Below are positions 53,950 through 61,468 of a stretch of DNA of 64,000 nucleotides, one piece after another. Every line of letters starts with the position of its first letter. Within the stretch, counting starts at the first letter, position 1. Both the position numbers and the translations under genes were made by a program. The stretch covers positions 434,001-498,000 of the forward strand of contig CAWBPA010000017.1 of NCBI GenBank assembly GCA_963790545.1, given 5' to 3'. Origin of the DNA: DATBJG01 sp963790545 (GTDB taxonomy: Bacteria > Acidobacteriota > Vicinamibacteria > Vicinamibacterales > JAMQPK01). The notes beneath the pieces are model-generated. The model was not told where the DNA came from and did no database searches. It worked only from the letters and a program-made list of their open reading frames with translations.

Positions 53950-54691
53950 TCGTTCGCCTCTCATTTCCATCCGTCATCTCACCAAGACCTATGTCGTGGG
54001 CGAGGTCAAGGTCGAAGCCCTGCGGGGGATCAGCGTGGACGTCAATGCGGGCGAGTTCGTGGCAGCCACGGGACCGTCCGGATCAGGAAAATCGACGTTC
54101 ATGCACATTCTCGGCTGCCTCGATCGACCGACGAGCGGGACTTACAGACTCGACGGTCGCGACGTGTCGACGCTGAACCGGGACGAGCTGGCAGCTGTTC
54201 GCAACAAGAAAATCGGGTTCGTCTTTCAGGGATTCAATCTCCTGTCGCGCACCACCGCGCTCGACAATGTCGAGCTTCCGCTCTTGTACGACGGCGCGGC
54301 CAAACGTGCTGCCGAGCGCCATAAACGGGCGATGGCTGCCCTATCGTCCGTGGGCCTGGCGGACCGCGCGCATCACTATCCCAATCAGCTCTCCGGCGGC
54401 CAGCAGCAACGCGTGGCGATCGCGCGGGCGCTCGTCAATGAACCGGCTATTCTGCTGGCCGACGAGCCTACGGGGAATCTCGACACGCGCACCAGCATCG
54501 AGGTGATGGGCATCTTTCAGAAGCTCAACCAAGAACGTGGGATTACGATCCTGTTGATTACGCACGAACCCGACATTGCCGAGTTCGGCGGCCGCATCAT
54601 CGCCTTCCGCGACGGGCGCATTCTTCGAGACGAGCCCGTGACAACTCATCGCCTTGCGGATGATGAACTGACGGCGCTCCCGGTAACGTGA
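53939..54691 (+). CDS. macB: MacB-type ABC transporter ATP-binding protein
   Basis: The GTG at 53939 overlaps the macA-like stop by 11 bases and begins VASDRSPLISIRHLTKTYVV. Walker A GPSGSGKSTFMHILG, Q-loop GFVFQGFNLLSRTTALDNVE, signature LSGGQQQRVAIARAL, Walker B ILLADEPTGNLD and the switch His THEPD are intact. Length 250. In enterobacteria MacB has ATPase and permease fused; here they are separate genes, as in many phyla (LolD/MacB type). Likely partner of the permease 20 bases downstream. Confidence 0.93.
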   Translation: MASDRSPLISIRHLTKTYVVGEVKVEALRGISVDVNAGEFVAATGPSGSGKSTFMHILGCLDRPTSGTYRLDGRDVSTLNRDELAAVRNKKIGFVFQGFNLLSRTTALDNVELPLLYDGAAKRAAERHKRAMAALSSVGLADRAHHYPNQLSGGQQQRVAIARALVNEPAILLADEPTGNLDTRTSIEVMGIFQKLNQERGITILLITHEPDIAEFGGRIIAFRDGRILRDEPVTTHRLADDELTALPVT

Positions 54692-54711
54692 AAGAGTGAA
54701 CAGGAGATCAA

Positions 54712-55932
54712 ATGTCACTCCTCATGACGTGCCGCATCGCCTTCAAGGCGCTCGGGCGCAACAAGATGCGCACGGCCCTGACCATGCTCGGCATGATCAT
54801 TGGTGTGTCGGCCGTCATCACGCTCGTGGCAATGGGCAACGGAGCGCAGGCGGTGATCGAGGATCAAATCAAGGGTGCGGGCACGAACATGATCATCGTG
54901 CGGGCTGGGAACTTTACATTCGGGGGCGTTCGTCAGGGGTCAGGGGCCGCAAGCACGTTGACCGTCGATGACGCCGACGCTTTACGTCAACAGGTGCCGG
55001 GCATCCAGTACCTGGCGGCCGGCGTCAATCAGCGCACCCAGGTTGTCGCGGGTAACCAGAACTGGTTTACACGGATTCAGGGGACCGATGTGGATTTTCC
55101 ACTGATTCGCGCCTGGCCCGTCAAGACTGGAGCCTTTTTCAGCCCGCAGGATGTGAATGGATCGGCCAAGGTTGCGGTCCTGGGATCGGTCGTCAACGAA
55201 CGACTCTTTGGTGTCGATGCCGACCCGGTCGGTCAGATCATTCGAATCCGCAACCAGCCGTTCAAGGTCATCGGCGTCATGGCCCGAAAGGGACAAGCGG
55301 CCATGAGCGACGACATGGACGACACAATCTTTGCCCCCTATACCACCGTGCAGAAGAAGCTGATGGGAATCAACTTCATCCACGAAATCACCGTTTCCGC
55401 GGGCTCCGCGGGATCGACATCGGCCGTCGCCGACGACATTGCGTTGGCAATACGCGCACAGCACAAGATCGTTCCCGGCGAAGACGACGACTTCACGGTC
55501 CGGACGCTCGAGGAGATGGCCGATATTCGAACCCAGGCCATGGGCACCTTCACGACCTTGCTCGCGGGCATTGCGGGCGTGTCGCTCATCGTCGGCGGGA
55601 TCGGCATCATGAATATCATGCTGGTGTCGGTGACCGAACGGACACGCGAGATCGGGATCCGCATGGCCGTCGGCGCGCGCAACCGCGACGTCCTTCTTCA
55701 ATTCCTCGTCGAAGCCATCGTCCTCAGCCTGCTGGGGGGAGGCGTGGGTGTTGCTCTGGGATTTGCCGTGGCCGAAGGCATGACGCGCTTTCTGGCATGG
55801 CCTGCCGAAGTGCCGCCAGCTGCGGTGGCGATGGCGTTCGGATTCGCGGCCGCCACCGGCGTGTTTTTCGGGTTCTACCCGGCCCAGAAAGCCGCGCGAC
55901 TCGATCCGATTGATGCGCTTCGATATGAATAG
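54712..55932 (+). CDS. MacB/FtsX-type ABC transporter permease
   Basis: The product has 406 residues with the four-helix MacB topology. The first helix (LTMLGMIIGVSAVITLVAMG) is followed by a periplasmic MacB-PCD domain (GTNMIIVRAGNFTFGGVRQG, AVLGSVVNERLFGVDADPVG, IRIRNQPFKVIGVMARKGQA). The three C-terminal helices carry the conserved GGIGIMNIMLVSVTERTREI and GIRMAVGARNRDVLLQFLVE. CAGGAG lies just before the ATG. It completes a MacAB-TolC type export system for peptides, antibiotics or lipoprotein-like cargo. Confidence 0.93.
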   Translation: MSLLMTCRIAFKALGRNKMRTALTMLGMIIGVSAVITLVAMGNGAQAVIEDQIKGAGTNMIIVRAGNFTFGGVRQGSGAASTLTVDDADALRQQVPGIQYLAAGVNQRTQVVAGNQNWFTRIQGTDVDFPLIRAWPVKTGAFFSPQDVNGSAKVAVLGSVVNERLFGVDADPVGQIIRIRNQPFKVIGVMARKGQAAMSDDMDDTIFAPYTTVQKKLMGINFIHEITVSAGSAGSTSAVADDIALAIRAQHKIVPGEDDDFTVRTLEEMADIRTQAMGTFTTLLAGIAGVSLIVGGIGIMNIMLVSVTERTREIGIRMAVGARNRDVLLQFLVEAIVLSLLGGGVGVALGFAVAEGMTRFLAWPAEVPPAAVAMAFGFAAATGVFFGFYPAQKAARLDPIDALRYE

Positions 55933-55933
55933 G

Positions 55934-56410
55934 CTATTCTGACTTCTGACTTCTGACTTCTGACGCGTCGTACCTCTCCCACAACTCTCCGACCGTCAAG
56001 GCCGTGACAGGATCGATGAGTTCTGGAGCAATTTCGGCCAGTGGCTGCAGAACGAACGCCCGCTCCCGGAAGAGCGGATGCGGAACGATCAAATCCGGTT
56101 CGTTGATCATCTGATTCCCGAACAACACGAGATCGAGGTCGAGCGTTCGTGCGGCCCATCGCGTGGTGCGCACCCGCCCACGCTCGAGTTCAATCGACAT
56201 GAGGGCCTGCAGGAGCCCGCGAGGAGTTTGACCGAAGCGGCCGACCATTGCCGCATTCAGGAATGAGGGCTGACCCTCGGTGCCGACCGGCTCGGTTTCA
56301 TAGAATCCTGAAACCCGAGAGTCCTGGAGAAGCGACCCGAGGCGGACGACCGCATGCTGCAAATGGGCGCGTTTGTCTCCGAGGTTGCTGCCCAGGGCGA
56401 TGGCCACCAC
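55934..56410 (-). CDS. folK: 2-amino-4-hydroxy-6-hydroxymethyldihydropteridine pyrophosphokinase
   Basis: FolK transfers pyrophosphate from ATP to hydroxymethyl-dihydropterin in folate synthesis. The family start VAIALGSNLGDKRAHLQHAV, VSGFYETEPVGTEGQPSFLN, RWAARTLDLDLVLFG and the PHPLFRERAFVLQPLAEI motif are intact. The start codon is GTG. The last 10 residues (SEVRSQKSE) are encoded by the TTCTGACTTCTGAC repeat. Its stop is one base from the convergent macB permease stop. Confidence 0.94.
   Translation of the reverse strand: MVAIALGSNLGDKRAHLQHAVVRLGSLLQDSRVSGFYETEPVGTEGQPSFLNAAMVGRFGQTPRGLLQALMSIELERGRVRTTRWAARTLDLDLVLFGNQMINEPDLIVPHPLFRERAFVLQPLAEIAPELIDPVTALTVGELWERYDASEVRSQKSE
55937..55966. 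repeat. CTTCTGA short tandem repeat inside the folK 3' end
   Basis: Three copies of the 9-10-bp word ACTTCTGA lie between the convergent stops of the permease and folK and are translated on the minus strand as Ser-Gln-Lys-Ser-Glu. The same kind of word fills gaps at 23221 and 25541. Confidence 0.75.
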
Positions 56411-56445
56411 AACAGGCAGCCGAATCGGTGGGGTTTCAGATGTGC

Positions 56446-56940
56446 TTATTCAATCCACCGATTCGCCAGCACCGTGCCGCGCTCACCGGCGCCCGTGTCA
56501 CTGCGTCCGAGCAAGTCAGTGCGGCCAGCCTGCGCGTCGGCCAATAACTGGGCGTGTTCGAGCGCTTCACCGAGGATGACTTCAAGCATCCTCCGGTCGC
56601 GCGCGTTCGTCATGTCGGCCATGCGAGGTCGCCACCTGTCGACGAAGTCTCGCTGACGCTCCAGATCCCGCCCGATCGTGTCCGCTTCGGTCGCTGGTCC
56701 CGGCTCCCCTGGAGGCGGTTCTGGAGGCGAGGCACCAAGCCTGGCGATGGCGTCCGCCACCCACTGCAGGTGCGTTTCCTCGCGGGCAATGATGTATTGG
56801 TACGTGTTGTTGAAGTGGTACTGCCCGACTCGCTGAGCCGATGCGAGATGGTCCTGGGCGAGGCGCAGCCTGTCGCGGTAGAACTCCTGGAGGAGCGCCA
56901 GCCGGTCTGCTGCCGTCACGTGTTCTGCTTTTCCTTGCAC
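56446..56940 (-). CDS. ferritin-like four-helix protein
   Basis: Of 164 residues, two Glu-x-x-His metal-ligand pairs are visible (IIAREETHLQWVADAI and ILGEALEHAQLLADAQ), each within a helix, together with further Glu/Asp positions. This is the pattern of ferritin-like or rubrerythrin-like diiron proteins. A Pro/Glu linker separates the helix pairs. The GTG start at 56940 overlaps the DksA-type gene by 25 bases, so the two are expressed together. A role in iron or peroxide handling is an inference from the fold. Confidence 0.65.
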   Translation of the reverse strand: MQGKAEHVTAADRLALLQEFYRDRLRLAQDHLASAQRVGQYHFNNTYQYIIAREETHLQWVADAIARLGASPPEPPPGEPGPATEADTIGRDLERQRDFVDRWRPRMADMTNARDRRMLEVILGEALEHAQLLADAQAGRTDLLGRSDTGAGERGTVLANRWIE

Positions 56941-57251
56941 GTAATGCAGACGCGTGTCCAGGGGATCGCATTCAGCCGCGCTTCGGCGATCGGTTCACCA
57001 CAATCGCGGCACACGCCGTACGTGCCCCTCTCGATCCGCTCCAGCGCTTCGTTGATTGCCTGCAGAATCTTCGCGTCGGTCTGCTTCAGCTTGAGCTGAA
57101 TGTGAACCTCGTTGTTGCCGCTCGCCTGGTCGGCAAGATCACCCTGGCGGGTGTTGGTTTCCATCGAGGCCTGCAGCGGTTTGATCCCGCCCATACCGAG
57201 GATCTCACCCCGTTTGCGCAGCAACGCCTCTTTGTAGTGGCTAAGCTCCAT
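56916..57251 (-). CDS. TraR/DksA-family zinc-finger protein
   Basis: The product has 111 residues: an N-terminal coiled coil (MELSHYKEALLRKRGEILGM onward, with two helices) and a C-terminal zinc finger YGVCRDCGEPIAEARLNAIPWTRVCITC with four Cys. The DksA family binds RNA polymerase through the secondary channel and changes promoter use with ppGpp. The coiled-coil tip sequence (Asp-Leu-Ala-Asp-Gln-Ala) is of the kind seen in short DksA-like proteins. The promoter targets cannot be read here. Confidence 0.9.
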   Translation of the reverse strand: MELSHYKEALLRKRGEILGMGGIKPLQASMETNTRQGDLADQASGNNEVHIQLKLKQTDAKILQAINEALERIERGTYGVCRDCGEPIAEARLNAIPWTRVCITCKEKQNT

Positions 57252-57341
57252 CGACGGTCTCTTACCGCAGCGCTCACGCGGATTTACAACTAGTGATCAT
57301 ATCACGAAGGGTGGTAGCGATGGGTGTCCCAGCGGATACCG

Positions 57342-59882
57342 CTACTCTGCCCGCAGCGTCGCCAATGGCTTGCGACGCAGCACATCGAGGCTGGCAAGAA
57401 CCCCCACAGCGGCCACGAGCAGCGTGGTCACGGCCATGCCGCCCGCGTTTTCTTCCAGCGTCAGCCGCCAGGGAATCTCCAGCGCCCACCGGCTGATACC
57501 CCAGCTGAGTGCGATGGCACAGACCGAACCGACAGCACCGGCCAGCGCACCGAGGAGGCCGTACTCGATGACCAGCATTGCGGCGATGTCGCGAGCGCTG
57601 GCGCCCAGTGTCTTGAACACGGCGGCCTCATAGACTCGCTGGAACTTCGTCATCGCCACGGCGCCAATCAGAATGAGAATCCCGCTCGCAAGGACGAGTC
57701 CTCCGACAATGGTGATGGCCAGCGTCACCATGTCCATCACCGACCGAATGGTTTCAAGCACCTCGCGAAAGTCGATCACCGATACGTTCGGAAACTTTGC
57801 CACGAGGTCATGTTGCAGCTGGGCGCGGCGAGGGGCGTCCTGTAGTCCGCGCATGGGCGAAATGAAGGTGTGTGGCGCCTGCTCGAACGTCTCCGGACTG
57901 AAGACGAACATGAAACCACCTGCGCGGGCATCTTCCCAGTGCACCTCCCGAATGCTGGTCACCCGGGCCTGCACGACGCGCCCCAGCACGTCAAACCTCA
58001 GCAGATCTCCGATGTTGACGTCAAAGCGCTCGTGGATCTCTGTCTCGACCGACACCTCGGGCTCGCCGCCACGGACGCGACCTGGGTCGTCGAAGAACCG
58101 TCCAGCCTGCAAACGCTCGTTGGATTCCAGGTGGTCCCGATAGGTGAGCACATACTCGCGCGCCAATTCCCCTTGCCCCCGTACGTCTTCGACTGTCTCG
58201 AGATTCTGTTGAGAGCCTTTCAGACCGGTCACCCTCCCCCTGAGGACCGGAATGAGCAACGGCGGGCGGCCGTTCATTCGAGTGCTCAGAAAGCTCGTCA
58301 GCTCCTTTGCCTGGTCGCGCTGGATATCCAGCAGAAACATGTCCGGCGCATTGGGTCCGGCCTGCAGCGAGAACTCCTCCAGCAGGCTGGCCTGGAGGCT
58401 GCGGACCCCGATGATGAAGAACGAGCCCAAGCCAACAGCCAGCAGCACGACGCGGGTCTGGTTGCCGGGGCGGCTCAGATGCAGGACCGCCTGCTTCAGC
58501 GGGAACCACGGTGCCCTTGCCAGCGGCGCGGTCAGCCGCGTCAGCATCCAGCCAACCGCGACAAGGACCAGCGCCACGCCGATGAAGCCTGCGCTGACGC
58601 TCAGCCCGACAAGCAACGACGCCGCCTGCCACGAGGCGAGCGCCACGAGCGCGGCGGTGACCAGGCCAATGGCGGCAATTCGCGCCCAATCCAGACCACC
58701 GCGTCGGGCTGCATGCCGCAGCAGCAAGTGACGGTCGCACGTGTCGCACTTCGAGCAGCGGCACGAGCGCAAACAAGAGCGCCACGAGCACGCCAATGCC
58801 GACGCCCTGCACGATGGCGCTCGTGGTCAAACCCAGGCTGATCTGGATGCCGGCATATTGCGCCAGGTCCGGCGGAATCATGCGAATGGCCAAAGCGGCC
58901 ACGGCAACGCCAAGCAGGCTTCCCAAGGAGTCCCAGTGTCAGCGCCTGAAGCAGATAAATAGCGAGAATCTGCCGCGTCGTCGCGCCGACGCACTTCGCA
59001 ATCGCGATCGTCTTGATCTTCTGCTGGACGAACACCCTCATGACACTCGAAACCGAAATTCCTCCGAGAATGACAATGACGAGCCCCACGAGGCTGAGGT
59101 AGTTCTCCGCCCTCGCCAGGTTCTCCCCAATCCGATCCTCGGTGCTGCGGTACGAGCGGACGCGGACGAACTGCCCGGTGAGATCGACCTGCAGTCGTTC
59201 GACGAGCGCCTCCATTTCGCGCTCGTCCACATTGACCAGAATCTGGCGCCTCGCACGGCTGCCAAACGTCAGCAACCCGGTCTGCTCCAGCGCAGCCCGG
59301 TCGATCAGCACGCGCGAGCCGAGGTTGAAGGCACCTGGTCGTCGCCCAGCTTCCTTTGAAATCAGTCCTCTGATCGTGAATGTCTGCCGCCCGATCATGA
59401 TCTGGTCGCCGACCAGCGACACCCAGCTGCGGAAGCAACTCGGGTCTGACGAGCACCCCATTGTTGGCGAGCAACGCGTGCTGATACGGGCGGCCGTCAG
59501 TGAGCGTGATGTCGCCACGGAGCGGAAACGAAGGCTCGATCGCGCGCAGTTCGACCATCTTGGCCACCTGACGCCCGCCCTCCGCGGGTCTCACCATCGT
59601 GGCCATCTCGATCGCGTCGGCTCTCGCAGCCACGCCAGCCCTCGCGAGGTGTCCGGCGATATTTGCTTCGATACCCTCACTCCATGGGCGATCGGTCGAG
59701 ATCATGACGTCGGCCCCCAGCAGCGTTCGCGCTTCGCCTCCTATAATCAGACGCACGCTCTGAATGACCGATCGCAGCGCGACAATCGCGCCCACACCAA
59801 TGGCGATGCAGATGAAGAAAAACAGCAGCCGCTTCCAGGCTGCGCGGGCCTCTCGAAGGCCCATAATGAGGACGAAACGCAT
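57342..59882 (-). CDS. ybbP: YbbP-type ABC permease with two FtsX domains (three frame breaks)
   Basis: Four segments in different frames make one protein of about 846 residues. It starts MRFVLIMGLREARAAWKRLL with a first membrane helix and a periplasmic domain (LLGADVMISTDRPWSEGIEA). A triple-helix FtsX domain follows (LSLVGLVIVILGGISVSSVM; TIAIAKCVGATTRQILAIYL). After a second set of helices comes another periplasmic domain and a C-terminal FtsX domain (TLAITIVGGLVLASGILILI; YEAAVFKTLGASARDIAAML), ending LDVLRRKPLATLRAE. Frames change near 59420-59440, 58915-58930 and 58720-58735. It follows ybbA by about 80 bases that hold REP-like palindromes. Confidence 0.87.
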
Positions 59883-59894
59883 GCGGTGCCCCTC

Positions 59895-59952
59895 CGTCCG
59901 GCTAAGGCCGGACGCTACATCTCTAAAGCCTCCGTCCGGCTTTAGCCGGACG
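59895..59952. repeat. pair of REP-like palindromes (CTAAG/CTTTAG core)
   Basis: Unit 1 is CGTCCGGC TAAG GCCGGACG followed by CTAC (59895-59918); unit 2 is CGTCCGGC TTTA GCCGGACG (59933-59952). Each is an 8-bp perfect stem with a 4-base loop. They lie between ybbA and ybbP on the transcript. Confidence 0.8.
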
Positions 59953-59963
59953 TCAATCTGGGG

Positions 59964-60665
59964 TCAGGCTCGATGCTGACGACTGTGCGCCCGCTCCTTC
60001 ACCTCTCGCGAGACGACGGCTCCGTCACGAAGTACCAGGCGGGCATCGGCCAGCGCTGCCAGCTCGGCATCATGCGTCACCAGTACAACCGTGGTACCGC
60101 GAGTACGGTTGATTGAGAGGAGCAGGTCCACGATGTGCCGGCCGTTGGCCGAGTCGAGATTGCCCGTCGGTTCGTCGGCAAGCACAATGACCGGATCGTT
60201 GGACAAGGCCCTGGCAATGGCCACGCGCTGCTGTTCCCCTCCCGAGAGCTGCGACGGATAGTGGTGTCCGCGACCCTGGAGGCCGACTTCGTCGAGCAAG
60301 GTCTTCGCCCTCGTCGCGGCGTCGCGACGGCGGGCAATCTCCATCGGTACCAGAATGTTCTCGACCGCCGTCAGCGATGGAATGAGGTGGAACGACTGGA
60401 ACACGAACCCGATTTTCTGGCCACGAAGCCGGGCGAGCGCATCCTCGCCGAGTCCAGTAATGTCCGCGCCATCAATCAGAATCTGACCGCTCGAAGCATC
60501 GTCAAGGCCCGCAATCAGTCCGAGCAACGTCGACTTCCCGCTGCCAGACGGGCCGACGACGGCCACGAACTGCCCGGACGGAACCACCAGATCCAGGGGG
60601 TGAAGAATCGTCAGTGGCCGTCCGCCGCTGGCGACGGTCTTGGAAAGCCCGCGTAGTTCGATCAT
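59964..60665 (-). CDS. ybbA: YbbA/LolD-type ABC transporter ATP-binding protein
   Basis: The product has 233 residues with Walker A GPSGSGKSTLLGLIAG, Q-loop GFVFQSFHLIPSLTAVENIL, signature LSGGEQQRVAIARAL, Walker B VIVLADEPTGNLD and switch THD. The ATG at 60665 overlaps the stop of the tesA-like gene (ATGA). With the downstream permease it forms the YbbAP exporter, whose substrate is not settled; the family is related to LolCDE and MacB. Confidence 0.93.
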   Translation of the reverse strand: MIELRGLSKTVASGGRPLTILHPLDLVVPSGQFVAVVGPSGSGKSTLLGLIAGLDDASSGQILIDGADITGLGEDALARLRGQKIGFVFQSFHLIPSLTAVENILVPMEIARRRDAATRAKTLLDEVGLQGRGHHYPSQLSGGEQQRVAIARALSNDPVIVLADEPTGNLDSANGRHIVDLLLSINRTRGTTVVLVTHDAELAALADARLVLRDGAVVSREVKERAHSRQHRA

Positions 60666-61386
60666 GAGGAGGGCGTCGAACCGAGCAGCGGTTCGAGACC
60701 AGACCAGATGGTGTTGGCCATGATCCGCGCACCCTCCGCCGTCGGATGAATGCCGTCGGCCTGGTTCAAGGCCGGTATGCCCGCAATTCCCTCCAGAAGA
60801 AACGGCACGAACGCGACGCCGGCCTCACGGGCGACATCCCGAAACGCTTGTCGGAACTCGTTAGTATAGCGCTCGCCGAAATTTGGTGGCGCTTCGATAC
60901 CAACGAGCAGCACCTTGATGCGGCGATCGCGGGCGCGCCGAACGATGGTCTGCAAATTCTGTTTCATCTCGCTGACAGGAATCCCTCGAAGGCCGTCGTT
61001 GCCGCCGAGCGCCACGATCAGCACTTTCACGTCGCCGCCGAGAGCCCAGTCCAACCGACGAAGACCGCCAGCGGTTGTGTCGCCGGACACACCCGCATTG
61101 ACCACTTCGAAACGCGTAACCTTGATCGTCGAGACGCGACTGCAAGATCGACGGGAATGCCTGCTCGACCGGCAATCCCAGTCCGGCTGTCAGGCTATCG
61201 CCGAGCACGACAATCCGAGGACGTGTCCCCTGCTCGGGCCGAACGATCGGGTCCGACGTCGCTGCGCGCATTCCGCGAATCGGCCGAACGCTCAACGGCG
61301 GGCGCGCCACACGCCGCGACAGCAGCAGCCCCTGCCACGGCAACCCTCGCGACCACGCGTCGCCATCCGACGACACGGCCAGTCAT
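60662..61386 (-). CDS. tesA: TesA-like SGNH hydrolase, probable lipoprotein (two frame breaks)
   Basis: The SGNH blocks are clear: block I IVVLGDSLTAGLGLPVEQAF, block III ALGGNDGLRG and the terminal GIHPTAEG with the catalytic Asp-x-x-His (ADGIHPTA). The ATG at 61386 begins a signal peptide with a possible lipobox (GAAAVAACG). One frame change lies between about 61230 and 61330 and another near 61125-61140, between FPSILQSRLD and VVNAGVSGDTTAGGLRR. In E. coli the lysophospholipase/thioesterase tesA lies next to ybbA-ybbP; here it is in the same operon, which supports the name. Confidence 0.85.
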
Positions 61387-61468
61387 CTCAAATCCTTCAC
61401 GTCTATATTTTAGCGCAGGCCCGAAGGTGGCCTCGTCGACAATAGCGGCCTGCCGTATACTTCGGTCC

